Below are positions 10,866 through 21,541 of a stretch of 64,000 bases of DNA, piece after piece. Under the pieces are notes generated by a model. It saw only the letters and a list, made by a program, of their open reading frames with translations, did not search any database and had not been told where the DNA came from. Both the position numbers and the translations under genes were made by a program. The DNA lies in the NCBI GenBank assembly GCA_028532985.1, contig JANCIK010000001.1, positions 2,356,001 to 2,420,000 of the forward strand, in the 5' to 3' direction. Numbering within the stretch: position 1 is the first letter of the stretch; every line of letters starts with the position of its first letter. The DNA comes from Stropharia rugosoannulata (lineage: Eukaryota > Basidiomycota > Agaricomycetes > Agaricales > Strophariaceae).

Positions 10866-12815
10866 GTGCCTTCACGCGAGAGAACCTCGAGGAGCAAGAA
10901 AGACGCTGAGCTGGTAGAGCCGTTGGTAATTACACCGACGCGAGACAGAAAAGCAAAGAAAAGAGCGAGGGAGGAAGTGCAGTTGCAGATCGAGACTCAG
11001 GGATTAGCGCAGCGCATCCCAGGTGCGCTCACCGAAAGCAACTCGGAATTAAGAGTAGGGATTAGTGGATTTTGGGGACCACCATCTGGCATTGAATCAG
11101 AAGACCAATTAGTGGACGGTGATATTACACTTGAAACCGCACCATTTGGTTCTTCTGATAGCCAAGCTACCCAAGACACCCCTCCTCCATTCTCGGAAGT
11201 ATTTGGAACTGCTAAGACATCACAAGATGCACGGCGGAAAATAGCGAAAGTGAAGCAGAGCGCGTAGCGAGAGATATATTTGAAGGAGACTTGTCAGATC
11301 TTTCAGAAAGCGAACGAAATTCACCCCCACGAGAACCAGAAACTATGCCTAAGGATATGTCCATGCCAGTACGCGGTGTGCTGTGCGCCGAGCTTCGATC
11401 CTGCTGCAGAGCGCGATGAGCTGCTGCGGTACTTCGAGGACCTGGAGGATTGGTTTAAGTGCGCAGAGGTGACGGAGGATGATGAGAAGAGGGGATATGT
11501 AATAAAATATGTACCCATGCAGACGGCGGAGGAATGGAAGAATCTACCAGGTTATGATACCAAGGGGTATGCGGAGCTCAAGAAAATGATCCTCAACGAG
11601 TACCCGGAGGTGATCAGCATTCAGACAGGGTCCATCGCGCGGCTCAAGAAGCTCTGCAAGGAGAATCAGTGCATCTCGGAGGAAGACCTCCAGGTGTTGC
11701 TGGACTTCAAGCGCGCGTTCCTGGCCGAGGCTGCTAAGCTCATGAAGGTGCCTACTCTGCTCGCGAATCATACCTTGGTGACTTACTTCACCAATAGTCT
11801 CACTGCAGGGTTCAGGGATCGATTGTTTAATAAACTGGACATTGATTACACGATGCGCACATCGTTCGACAAGTTCTTGACTGAGCGCAATATACAGTTC
11901 ACTGCACCTACTGGGGTGACAGTAGAAGCGCGCACCGAGGACATGTACCCTCTCAAACAAGTAGCCGAGATGGCAGAACAAATGGCCCGCACCAAGAACC
12001 CAAGCACTACGCTGAGCCTAGGGCGCGATAGCACTGATGGACTTATGCCGGTGCCTGCCATCAAGACTGAGGCCGCGGATGTTGGTTCGCTGCACGGAGA
12101 GATTGAGGACCTGAAAGGGTTCGTTGCTTCCTTCAAGGATACCTTGTCGCTAGTGGAGAAGACAGTGGTGAAGTCAAAGGAGTCGAGTAAGAAAGAGTTG
12201 GAGGACATTATTTGCAATGTCATGGCTGCATGCGCCGCACTGATGTTGGTGCCTGTGCAACCAGTAGCCCCCATGATGCCCATGAGCGCACCGAGTTTTG
12301 GTGGAGCACCGCCTAGGCCCTTCCAATACCAACAACGCCCGGAGCCTCGCTGCTTCTACTGCAAGCAGACGGGACATGTGGTTGCTGAGTGCATTGTACG
12401 GCAGCAAGACTTGTCAGCTGGAAGGATTGTCATCACAGAGGCGGGGCGCTTACAGTTGCCTGATGGGTCGTCGATACCCTGGGACCCTTCGCGTGCGATC
12501 AAAGAGCGCGTCGACGAATGGCATAAGAAGAACGGGCAGCCCGCGCAGCAAGCATATATGGCACCCGTCCATCCCTCGTACATGAGTATGCCTCCTAGCA
12601 TGGTATACTCGCAGATGTACCAACCGGCCAGTTCCTTGGACAAGACCTATGAGGAGCAGATACGCGCACTCCAGCAAGAGCTGGAAAGTAAGAAGGCATT
12701 CCTGAAGGAGCACGCATCGGTGAAGATGCCTGAGGAGGTGATAGAGGAACAGCATCAGCTAATAGCGACTATGAAAGCCAAACGCAACGCTGCGCTCAGT
12801 CAGGGTTTCGATTGA
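10866..12815 (+). pseudogene. gag: Gypsy Gag, frameshifted copy
   Basis: It is nearly identical to the intact GypA gag but broken. The first frame (10866-11267) shifts at about 11222-11231, where GypA reads CGCGCAGCGC and this copy reads ACAAGATGC, one base shorter and clustered with changes. Near 11385 a second local difference (GTGTGCTGTGCGCCG for GTGCGCGGTGCGCCG) returns the frame, so the second part (to 12815) keeps the capsid-like region and the CX2CX4HX4C knuckle. Both lesions lie in GCGC-rich motif copies. A functional Gag from this copy is unlikely. Confidence 0.85.
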
Positions 12816-12820
12816 GTCTG

Positions 12821-14089
12821 ATGAAGGGAAACACGGGCAGAGTTATGTGTAGCGGCTCTGATAAACCCAAGAACCCGGAGGGCGCAAACAAGAAGTTACC
12901 AATCAAGAATATACCCAGAGCATCAGTTGAGGACGCGAGTGATGATGAGGAAGATGAGTTGCGAGAAGTAGTGGAAGAGCAAGGTGCGCACAGCGCACCA
13001 GTAAAGAAGAAAGTAGTGTTTGAGGTTCCTGCAAAAGCTGGGCCTAGTGCACGACCTGCAGCAGTGCCATATGTAATGGTACCTCCGCTGCACGTTCCGG
13101 AGAAAGTAAAACCTAAGGTTAGGGAAGAACCCATACCTGTAGTAGAGAAGAGGAAACCTGCTTATAAGCTGCGCGCACCTATCGAAGATGAGGCACAGGC
13201 TGACGCAGTCCTCAAGCACTTAGAAAATCAGAAAATTGAGATCACGCAGGGCCAGTTGTTAGGCATCTCGACTGCAGGCTTTAGAAGAAAATTCGTTGAG
13301 CGCATAGTACCAAGAAAGGTACCATTGGATTTGAATACAATGTGCGTATTACAACTAGACTACGATGAAGAAGAGCGTGAAGTAGATGAGGCTATTGCGC
13401 GGTTAGCAGAGGAAGAAGAGGAAGAGGAGTTTATGCAGATGGATGAGCTACCAGTGGCCACCTTCCTTACTTGCTCAGATGAGCGCAGCGGACTGCAACC
13501 GGGGACCATCATCATGGAAGACCTGTACGAGCAGTACGTCTCGACTCTGCAGCCAGGCGAAAAGCCTAAGGGACTTATTGTGGCGCGTGAATCGCACCAT
13601 CTAAAGGTGGTATTTCCGCTCATCAACGGCAAGGGACATGCGGAGACGTTGCTCGACAGTGGGTCGCAGATTGTGTCAATGGCACAGGACACCGCTGAGC
13701 GCTTAGGACTTAGTTGGGACCCGGACTTCACTATACGGATGCAGAGCGCGAATAAGCAGGTGGAATCCACCAAGGGCTTAGTGCACAACGCATCGTTTGT
13801 GTTTAACGGACTAACAGTGTATCTACAAGTGCATGTCATCAGCACAGCGGCTTACGAGGTGCTTTTGGGCCGGCCGTTCGAGATCCTCACGGAGAGCAAT
13901 GTGAAGACGCGCAGCGATGGAACGGTTGAGCTTACGCTCACCGATCCCAACACACAGCGCAAACTGGTAGTACCCACCTATAACCGAGGGTGCGGTCCCA
14001 AGATTGTGCAGCGCAAACCGAAATTGCAGGACCCTGGCACAACGGAAAACCCTAACGCAGATCAGGATTTTCAATCCTCGATGATTTGA
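12821..14089 (+). CDS. Gypsy ORF2 with retropepsin-like aspartic protease
   Basis: It encodes the element protease that would cut Gag and Pol. The basic, Pro-rich N-terminal half is followed by an acidic EEEEEEE run. A retropepsin fold follows with the catalytic LLDSGSQIV motif near residue 280 (13654) and the later AAYEVLLGRPF segment expected at the C-terminal end of the fold. The ATG at 12821 is 5 nt past the gag stop and in the -1 frame. The frame is open from 12812 via TTG, so frameshifting is also possible. It ends four bases into the next frame. Confidence 0.8.
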   Translation: MKGNTGRVMCSGSDKPKNPEGANKKLPIKNIPRASVEDASDDEEDELREVVEEQGAHSAPVKKKVVFEVPAKAGPSARPAAVPYVMVPPLHVPEKVKPKVREEPIPVVEKRKPAYKLRAPIEDEAQADAVLKHLENQKIEITQGQLLGISTAGFRRKFVERIVPRKVPLDLNTMCVLQLDYDEEEREVDEAIARLAEEEEEEEFMQMDELPVATFLTCSDERSGLQPGTIIMEDLYEQYVSTLQPGEKPKGLIVARESHHLKVVFPLINGKGHAETLLDSGSQIVSMAQDTAERLGLSWDPDFTIRMQSANKQVESTKGLVHNASFVFNGLTVYLQVHVISTAAYEVLLGRPFEILTESNVKTRSDGTVELTLTDPNTQRKLVVPTYNRGCGPKIVQRKPKLQDPGTTENPNADQDFQSSMI

Positions 14090-14547
14090 GGCGTCAAGGA
14101 GAGGTCGCGTTGATGTTTGACAGAGATGATCGCATGGGGAAAATAGAGATAGCGGGGTACGTGCTACCAAAGAATAAGAAGCGGTTTGGGAGCGCTGAGC
14201 TCAGGGATGTATACATGGCTCAAGCAGTACACGAGGCAAAGATGGAGGATGATGAGAAAGAAAGAATATACAAGTATTTTCAGCAGCGCGAATGGCGCAA
14301 GGAAGAAGTAGTCAAAGGAGAGCCTAGAGGGCAGTTCCGTGCATCGCACGAGGAACAGGTCCCTAGTAAGAGACGAGGAGTAATGCGTAAGCGCCTGACT
14401 GGCAAGAATGCCACAACCGTGATGGTGCTCGCAGGAAAGAAGTATAAGCCAGTGGCTGAGAAAGTCAGGCCCGTTTACCAAGATTTACCAGAGAAGTTTA
14501 GAATAGTGAGGGAGATAAAAGGAGACCCACTAAAGGACATGCCGTGA
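14086..14547 (+). CDS. Pol N-terminal segment, separated by in-frame UGA
   Basis: About 150 residues, basic and helical, between protease and reverse transcriptase, with no known domain recognised. It is in the same frame as the RT ORF. The only interruption is the TGA at 14545-14547 (CCG TGA TTG), so this is most simply the N-terminus of Pol split by one nonsense change. Its entry from ORF2 requires a frame change at the TTTGA overlap around 14086. The first available ATG is internal (14113), so the true start is unclear. Confidence 0.6.
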   Translation: MRRQGEVALMFDRDDRMGKIEIAGYVLPKNKKRFGSAELRDVYMAQAVHEAKMEDDEKERIYKYFQQREWRKEEVVKGEPRGQFRASHEEQVPSKRRGVMRKRLTGKNATTVMVLAGKKYKPVAEKVRPVYQDLPEKFRIVREIKGDPLKDMP

Positions 14548-17505
14548 TTGTCACCACATCCGCCAGACTTCGTACCTACAGGTCGGTACACCGCTGAGCA
14601 CATGGAAGGGATTGACAAGGTGCATGAAGGGGATTTCCTGTGGTCCGAGGAGTGCAAGCTGGTGCATCAAGTCTTCATGCAACAGAATGAGGCGTTCGCG
14701 TGGGATGACACGGAGAAGGGTAGATTCCGGATGGACTTCTTCCCTCCAGTAGATATTCCCACTGTAGAGCACACGCCTTGGGTATTGAAGAACATTCCAA
14801 TACCACCTGGGATGTATGAGCGTGTATGTGAATTCATCGCCACCAAAATTCGCGCAGGCACGTATGAGCCATCAAGCTCATCGTACCGATTGCGCTGGTT
14901 TACAGTGACTAAGAAAGATGGGGTCTCGTTCAGAATTGTGCACAGTCTCGAACCGTTAAATGCGGTAACCATTGCACATTCAGGACTACCTCCAGCAGCG
15001 GAGAGTCTAGCGGAACACTTTGCGGGGCGCGCATGTGGCGGCATCCTGGACTTGTATGTTGGGTACGATGAGCGGCTGTTAGCTGAGTCCTCTAGAGACC
15101 TGACTACATTCCAAACGCTGTTCAGTGCGCTGCGCTTAGTAACCCTACCTATGGGATGGACAAACTCCGTGCCCATCTTTCATGAGGATGTTGCATATAT
15201 ATTATGTGATGAAATACCTGAAGTTACAGAGCCCTATATAGACGATGTACCTATTAGGGGACCTAAAACGTGCTACGAGTTAGAAGGAGGAGGATATGAG
15301 ACGATACCAGAAAATAAGGGAATAAGGAGATTTGTATGGGAACACATGTTGAATGTCAACAGAATCGTGCAGCGCATGAAGTACTCAGGAGGAACATTTA
15401 GTGGAAAGAAGTCCATACTGTGCGCGGCTGAGATAGTAGTGGTGGGGCACTTGTGCACATACGAAGGGCGAAAACCAGCACCTGATAAAGTGCATGCAAT
15501 CCTCAATTGGGGCCCATGCAAGAACATTAGTGATGTGCGCGCATTCATGGGTACAATGGGTCTGCTCCGTATTTACATCTCAGACTATGCGAAGCGCGCA
15601 GAGCACATACAGCGGCTATTGCATGGGAAAGAGCCCTTTGAGTGGGGGCCCGCTCAGCAAGCTAGCATGGACTCGTTGAAAGACGGTGCGTGCAACACAC
15701 ATTGCGTGAAACCACTGGACTACACCCTACCAGGACCGATTACTTTGGCTGTAGACACATCCTGGCATGCAGTAGGGTTCTATATTTATCAGCAGGACCC
15801 ACAAGATTCGAAGAAGAGGGTATATGCGCGCTTCGGATCAATACTGTTAACGGAACACGAGCAGCGCTTCTCACAGCCCAAACGGGAGTTGTATGGACTC
15901 TTACATGTGCTACAAGCCTGTTATTACTGGCTCATCGGTGCGCGCAAGCTGGTGGTGGAAACGGATGCCAAATACTTGAAGGGCATGTTGGATAATCCGG
16001 GCATGGGCCCTAATGCGACTATTAATCGCTGGATAGATAAAATACTTATGTATCACTTCCAGTTGAAACATGTTGCGGGCAAAACCTTTGGTGCGGATGG
16101 TTTATCGCGTAGGGAAGGGCAACCTGGAGATGAGGCATACGTGCACTCCGAAGAAGATGATGATCAGGCGGTGGGACCGCTCGAATATGAGAAAGTCTAT
16201 GAAGATGACCCAGATCCCCTGGACTTTGAGGAATTCAAGGAACAGATCGATGATCGCGGAGGGTATCTATATACAGGACTCCTCAACGAGTTGTTTGAAG
16301 GTCCCACGGCGCGCAAGTTACCAGAAGCGCGTTCTATAGGCTGTTTCCAGCAGGAGCTCGAGCGCGCACGGAAAGAGACGGAAGCGGAAAAGCGGGCTGT
16401 GCGGGACTTCATACAGAAAGAGAGTGTGCCACTCGCGCATCACGAGTACTTAGAGAAATTCGTACTGGCGCATGCGATACCCAACTCCAGAATAGAGGAT
16501 CTGGAGGATGAGGAGTACGATGAGCGCAACAGGACGTCTGCAGGAAAAGATATGGATGAGAAATTGCTGATGATACGCTACTGGTTGCAGAATCCAACCA
16601 CTAGGCCTAAAGGCATGACAGAGCGAGAATATCAGAACTTTACGAGGAACGCCCGCAACTTCTTCCTAGACAAGGACGGACAGATGTACCGGAGATCCAT
16701 AGATGACACGCATAAGTTGGTGATAGATCAGGCGCAGCGGACACGCATGCTGCGCTCAGCACATGACAGTTTGGGGCACAGAGGAGCGTATGCTACGCGC
16801 AAACTGCTAGCCGAGCGCTTCTGGTGGCCTGAGTTGGAAAGGGATGTCTACTGGTATGTGAAAACGTGTCATGTCTGTCAGTTAAGGCAGAAGACGATCA
16901 TCCAGATCCCGCGCACCGAGACACACACACCGTCTATCTTCCAGCAACTACACGCGGACACCATGCACATGTCCCCGGCCTCTAATGGGTATAATTACAT
17001 AGTGCACGGAAGATGTGCGCTGAGCTCATGGGCGGAAGGGCGGCCATTAAAGAAAGAGAATGCCCGTGCGATAGCGCAGTGGATATTCGAGGACATCATC
17101 TGCTGTTGGGGCTGTCTGCAAGAAATCATCACAGACAATGGTGGACCGTTCTGCGCAGTGCTCAAGTATTTAGAAAAGAAGTATGGGATTACAGGGATTA
17201 CTATCTCCGTGTACAACTCGCAAGCCAATGGAAAAATAGAGCGTCCTCATTGGGACATAAGACAGATGTTGTGGAAAGCATGTGGAGGGACAGAAGGTGC
17301 GCACAAACGTTGGAGTAGATTCTTCTACCATGTGCTGTGGGCAAATCGTATCACTGTGCGACGAGGATTTGGGTGTTCCCCATTCTTCATGGTAATGGGT
17401 GCGCACCCCATACTACCCTTTGACATAGCAGAAGCGACTTGGCTGGTGAAACTACCAGATCACGTACTGACTACAGAGGAGTTAGTAGGGTATCGCGCGC
17501 ACTAG
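14548..17505 (+). CDS. pol: Gypsy Pol: reverse transcriptase, RNase H, integrase (frameshifted end)
   Basis: Reverse transcriptase covers roughly residues 70-330, with LPMGWTNS and the catalytic YIDD box (15235-15246). RNase H follows (about 390-500: AVDTSWHAVGFY, then the acidic ELYGLLH and ETDAKY). Integrase has a His-His-Cys-Cys zinc domain (HDSLGHRGAYATRKL to CHVCQ) and the D, D, E core (HADTMHM, ITDNGG, NGKIERPHWD). The frame ends at 17503-17505. GypC carries 4 extra bases at the same point (TATCGTGCGCGTGCACTGG against TATCGCGCGCACTAG) and reads through, so GypB has a 4-bp deletion in a CG-rich motif. Confidence 0.92.
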   Translation: MSPHPPDFVPTGRYTAEHMEGIDKVHEGDFLWSEECKLVHQVFMQQNEAFAWDDTEKGRFRMDFFPPVDIPTVEHTPWVLKNIPIPPGMYERVCEFIATKIRAGTYEPSSSSYRLRWFTVTKKDGVSFRIVHSLEPLNAVTIAHSGLPPAAESLAEHFAGRACGGILDLYVGYDERLLAESSRDLTTFQTLFSALRLVTLPMGWTNSVPIFHEDVAYILCDEIPEVTEPYIDDVPIRGPKTCYELEGGGYETIPENKGIRRFVWEHMLNVNRIVQRMKYSGGTFSGKKSILCAAEIVVVGHLCTYEGRKPAPDKVHAILNWGPCKNISDVRAFMGTMGLLRIYISDYAKRAEHIQRLLHGKEPFEWGPAQQASMDSLKDGACNTHCVKPLDYTLPGPITLAVDTSWHAVGFYIYQQDPQDSKKRVYARFGSILLTEHEQRFSQPKRELYGLLHVLQACYYWLIGARKLVVETDAKYLKGMLDNPGMGPNATINRWIDKILMYHFQLKHVAGKTFGADGLSRREGQPGDEAYVHSEEDDDQAVGPLEYEKVYEDDPDPLDFEEFKEQIDDRGGYLYTGLLNELFEGPTARKLPEARSIGCFQQELERARKETEAEKRAVRDFIQKESVPLAHHEYLEKFVLAHAIPNSRIEDLEDEEYDERNRTSAGKDMDEKLLMIRYWLQNPTTRPKGMTEREYQNFTRNARNFFLDKDGQMYRRSIDDTHKLVIDQAQRTRMLRSAHDSLGHRGAYATRKLLAERFWWPELERDVYWYVKTCHVCQLRQKTIIQIPRTETHTPSIFQQLHADTMHMSPASNGYNYIVHGRCALSSWAEGRPLKKENARAIAQWIFEDIICCWGCLQEIITDNGGPFCAVLKYLEKKYGITGITISVYNSQANGKIERPHWDIRQMLWKACGGTEGAHKRWSRFFYHVLWANRITVRRGFGCSPFFMVMGAHPILPFDIAEATWLVKLPDHVLTTEELVGYRAH

Positions 17506-18020
17506 CCAAACATCGCGACACAGTAGAAGAGATGCGCGCACGAGTGTCAAAGGCGAAAAGAGATGCGATCAGGGCATTTGAAAAGAAGCACTCAGCTAAA
17601 ATCCGTGACTATGTGTTCAAGCCAGGAGATGTGGTGCTAATGAGGAACTCGGGCATAGAATCCAGTCTGAATCGTAAAATGCTTGCACGATGGAACGGGC
17701 CTTACATTGTTATCGCACGAAAAGATGGTGGAGCCTACTTAGTGGCAGAGATGGATGGCTCTGTGTTGAAGGATAAGGTGGCAGCGTTCCGCCTCATTCC
17801 CTACTTTGCACGAAGGCAGCTGCGCTTACTGGACGGCTTGGATGATATAATTGATCAGACCAAGGAGAACCTCGCTAAAATGTTAGAGGCACCGGACTAT
17901 GAGCCAGCGATTCTCAAAGATTATATCTTTGATGAGCCCGGTGTACCCTCGGGTAGCGGTGCACTTACAGTGGAAGAAGATGAAGAAGACAATGATGACT
18001 GGGGCGAAGAAGACACTTAG
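17506..18020 (+). pseudogene. Integrase C-terminal domain, out of frame with Pol
   Basis: This continues the integrase after the 4-bp deletion. It contains the GPY/F-type module (WNGPYIV) and a C-terminal acidic tail (EEDEEDNDDWGEEDT). GypC has the same region fused in frame at 38036-38570 on the minus strand. It converges with antisense gene D, 127 bp away. Confidence 0.85.
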
Positions 18021-18147
18021 ATGTGCGAGCACCGTAGGAAGAAAAGTGACCACAATATAATATATTGGGTAAAGAAGATGGGGAATACAAAGAGAGCTAG
18101 CTACAGATGCCCCTTTAAGGCGCACAGCGCACATTGAGCCAGGCTAT

Positions 18148-19464
18148 CTACTGGGCCGGTTTGTCCTCGGTGGCAGTAACGCCAGTAATGTCGAGGCTGC
18201 GCTGCAAGATGACAAGCTGCTTGACGAGGAGCGTGCGGCGCTTGAGGATGAAGTCGACCTTGTGGAGATCACAAATGATCTCTGCTTGTAAATCACCAAT
18301 GAGGCGGCGCGTCACCAACTTGGAAGGGTTACCTGTATTAAGGGGTTCCTTAAGGAGGTTAGCAGCAGCATCAAGACAAGCATTGACCTTGTCATTGTCC
18401 AAAACGAGAGAAGTGCCTGAGGGAGAAGGGTTAGAAAAGATTAGCAAGAGAGTGGTGCGGTGCGCGCACCTTGCATAATAAAAGGAGAGTCGGGGAACGT
18501 AGGAACGCCCTCTGAGCCCAGCCTGGCTTTCTTAGGAGAGGCTTCACCTGCGGCGGCGTCACGGAATGAGCGACGAAGCTCGGTCTGACGATAAGTCATG
18601 CCTCAACCAAGGGGACGAGAGCAGTAACCAGGAGTGTCCCCGCGCTCGCGCTGGTATTTCTATAAGAATCTAAGTGCGCGCAGCGGAGACGGGTCAAACA
18701 CACACCTGTTTAGGAGTATCAGGAGGCGCGGCGCGCTTCTTGTTAGGGCTCGGCTCGGGTGTATGCTGCCTGCTGGGAGGACCTCCCTCGGTCGCAGCTT
18801 CAACTTTATCGTCGAGGGCCATCTTTTTGAGGAGCATGTAAAGTTGCATGTTAGTAATGTCTGGTAAGAGACCAAGGTTAGCCACACCTTGTCATCGTCA
18901 GAGTCAGGAGATGTAGTACCTCCAGGCATGGAGGCGGTTTCAAGGTCCGCAGTTGCGGAACGCGTAAGAACGCGAACATTGCGCTGCGCGCACCAAAAAA
19001 GGGGATTAAGTATAGAAAGGGTTAGGAGAGGAATATGAGCGCACAGGTCCAGTAGGGGTATGGGTGCGCTGACGAGAAGCGGCAGCTTTAGCCTTGAGGA
19101 CTTGTTCATGCAAGTTGATGAATGCGTTGGCAGCAGGGGAAAAGGAGCGAATGTGGTGGTCAGCCTCGAGCGACGTATATATGGCGCGAGTCTCATTGAG
19201 TATCTCGATAGCTTCATTGTTGTTTATAACGCGAGTGATACTGCCGTGCGCGTTGCACCAGCGGTTCTGCAATCGTGCCAGACGGAGTCAGTAACATACA
19301 ACAAGGGAACCGCGCGATGCGCGCACCAAATCGACAGCAAGCAGCTCCAGGCTGCCGGTGTAATTCGCAGGAGTGGCAGAGGCCAACCCACGAATGTCCT
19401 GGATCAGCGAGAGCTGATGCTTGACATTGGTGAAGTTGAAAAGAGGAGCATGAGTAGTAGCCAT
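18148..19464 (-). CDS. Antisense module gene D (spliced), unknown function
   Basis: It is read against the retrotransposon. The ATG is at 19464 (MATTHAPLFNFTN). Exons are recognised by matching GypC 36640-37915: LIQDIRGLASA, HGSITR-INN-EA, FSPAANAF-LHEQVLKAKAA, DDDKVWL, QLYMLLKKMALDDK, and a helical C-terminal domain (NDKVNACLDAA to QRSLDI, ~85 aa) ending at 18148. Several short introns separate them. A TATA-like box (TATATAA, minus, near 19524-19530) lies ~60 bp upstream. Exon sequences are conserved between the two elements while introns differ, which argues for a real gene. No domain was recognised. Confidence 0.72.
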
Positions 19465-19961
19465 AGTGGTGGTTGAGAAAGTAGGAATAAGATGCGATGT
19501 GCTCATACAGAGACGGCGAGCGCTTATATAGCATTCACTGGGATGATCAGCGCTGCGCACAGCTGGTGACTGACCGAACAGCAGGCCCAAGGAGTTAAGA
19601 AAAGAGGGACTCAACAAAAGGTCCAGATGGGTCATAGCACAGGGCTACACCTGTCTGACGTTACATTCACGGAGATTGAGTGGGATGGAGGGGACCTGAA
19701 TACAAGAGCCCATGTAGCGACAAGAGGTGGGAGGATCGTGCGTGCATCGCAGCAAAAGGGTGCGCGCATCAAAAGAGATGCAGGTCTTTCCCCGTTTGGC
19801 AAATTGATGTCCGCTTTGAGATTGAAGCCGAAAATGCATAACAATGTTACCCGACAGTCTTATTTCAAATACAGGGTCATGACACATGTACCAAGAAATA
19901 GATGCTAGCTATGACTATAGATAGTTATCAATGAAGAGACAGCAAAATGTCAGTTTGGGAA

Positions 19962-20510
19962 TTAGACATCCTAAGAAGTGATTGTCAGGGTCAGCGCAGC
20001 ACATGGGAAGAAGAGACTTACAGGAAAGAATTCCTCCTGATAAAAGACCTGGGCGGCATAATGAAGTTGTTGGAAGTGTTCAGAGTGAGGGAGGGTGCCG
20101 TAGTGCTCAGCATCGGTAGTGCCGCACAAGCGGAGGACGAGCTCGCTATAGTGAAGTTGAGCGCACAAGTGCGAGATGCGGGGCAAGTGGCAGGTAGCTT
20201 CGGTCAGCGCCAAAGCCCGCTGCAACGGATGTCAGAACGGTGCATGAGAACAGTAGCAAAGGGGACATGCGTGCACCACATGGTCTTGAACATGACGCAT
20301 CATGTCTAGGCAGATGGTCATGGGAAGCAGCGGTTCAGTCGCAGACTCGAGAACAAAGTGAAGGGCGCCTATGTAGATGCGGCAGACGCGCTCATGGTCA
20401 TCGAGCGGAATATCAGCTAGTGCCCGCTTGGGTAGAGCAGCTAAGCGCAGAAAGGCAGGATCAGACCTTGTGCGCTGAAGGAGATTACTTTCGGTATTAA
20501 GGGAGGGCAT
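19962..20510 (-). CDS. Antisense module gene C (spliced, ~138 aa), unknown function
   Basis: Exon 1 (20510 to ~20277) encodes MPSLNTESNLL to PMTICLDMMRHVQDHV. Exon 2 (~20219 to ~20045) encodes RALALTEATCHLPRISHLC to QQLHYAAQ. A last tiny exon ends at the TAA at 19964-19962. GypC has exon 1 (36321) and the beginning of exon 2 only. The predicted protein is helical with leucine-rich periodicity. A TATATAT stretch lies ~30 bp upstream. The function is unknown and the last splice is tentative. Confidence 0.6.
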
Positions 20511-20581
20511 GATGATGAAAGAGAGGGTCATTGCTGGACCATATATATTACAAGACCATCCATCAGAAATGGCGCGCAGGC

Positions 20582-21061
20582 TCAATCGTAGCTAACATCA
20601 TCTACTACAAGGGCAGCGTCGGGATCTGCGTCTAGAATGGCGGTCCCTGTTGGTTCCGAGGGTGGGAGGTTGTGAAAAAGCATGCCAAGATGGCTGTACC
20701 GATCGAGAAGATGTAGAGCAGCGTTACTGAGCATGCGCGCATCGAAATGATCATCGCTGAATCTGCGCTGAGCGCGGCCTTCGTAAAACACGATCGTCAT
20801 GACTAAAGGCAGGAATTGGCGATTAAAGTCGATAAAACGCAAGGGCAACGTGATACGATCCTGAAGGGAACGTTAGCAGAAGGAGTGTTTGCATGAAACA
20901 AAAAAGTTTACCAGTGCGCGCACGAGGGACTGAGCAGACTGTAGAGGAGAGTGAAAAGGGCCGTTGTGGCAGTCCTCGACTAGCTCCACATGAATGACGA
21001 GTTGTCTCAATAGCACGGTAAATTGGCGAGCCACAGCAGTGCGCTGATATCGGAGAGCCAT
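20582..21061 (-). CDS. Antisense module gene B (spliced, ~140 aa), unknown function
   Basis: The ATG at 21061 opens exon 1, ending ...SAQSLVRALV. A ~60-bp intron ends in TTCAG, and exon 2 (DRITLPLRFIDFNRQF to DPDAALVVDDVSYD) ends at 20582. GypC 35779-36251 encodes a clearly homologous protein with the intron at the same place, and exon 2 is especially conserved (FYEGRAQRRFSDDHFD against FYEARAQQKFSDDHFD). The gene follows the internal polypurine/palindrome cassette at 21082-21117, whose TATAAA is ~40 bp upstream. No domain was recognised. Confidence 0.75.
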
Positions 21062-21081
21062 AGCAGAAGGCAGGGATTCTG

Positions 21082-21117
21082 TCAACTGGGGACAGTTGAA
21101 TTTATAGTGGGGGAGAG
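21082..21117 (-). promoter_or_regulatory. Internal polypurine tract plus palindrome, promoter of gene B
   Basis: On the plus strand: TCAACTG GGGA CAGTTGA (21082-21099), then TTTATAGTGGGGGAGAGA. The same arrangement, a 7-bp inverted repeat, a T/A-rich TATA-like segment and a purine tract, stands just before the 3' LTR (24064-24100) and at both equivalent places in GypC. It could be a second (central) polypurine primer, the core promoter of antisense gene B, or both. Confidence 0.6.
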
Positions 21118-21541
21118 ATGGCCTAGCCAAGCAGAGATAAACCTAGGTGCTTAAGGAGATACTGCAGGAAGAACAAGAGCTCAGGGCAGAAGTAAAAGCT
21201 GGCTGGCGCATACACACATGCATGTCTTTCATATGCGTGCATCGCACTTATACTTGCCCACTGTAGAAAGGCAGGAGCAGAAGTTAGTGGGCAGATACAA
21301 GCAAGTGGACATTGGTCATATGCGCGCATGGCACTGGTAGCTGCTCAAAAGAAACCAGGCTAGTAGACATCTTAAAAAGACAGAGAACTTAAGATCACAC
21401 AAGAAGGAGACTAGAAAATCATTAGAAAGCATATAATAATAAAACACAACTATTCTACATATGCCAGATAGAATAGTAGGAAGGGAACAAGAAGGAAACG
21501 TAGGAGAAAACCAGCGCCCAAATACGCGCCCCGCAGCAAGA

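Noticed and set aside
18660..19217. Long minus-strand frame overlapping gene D (185 codons)
   Set aside because: It reads through introns and in a shifted frame over exons that are conserved in another frame between GypB and GypC.
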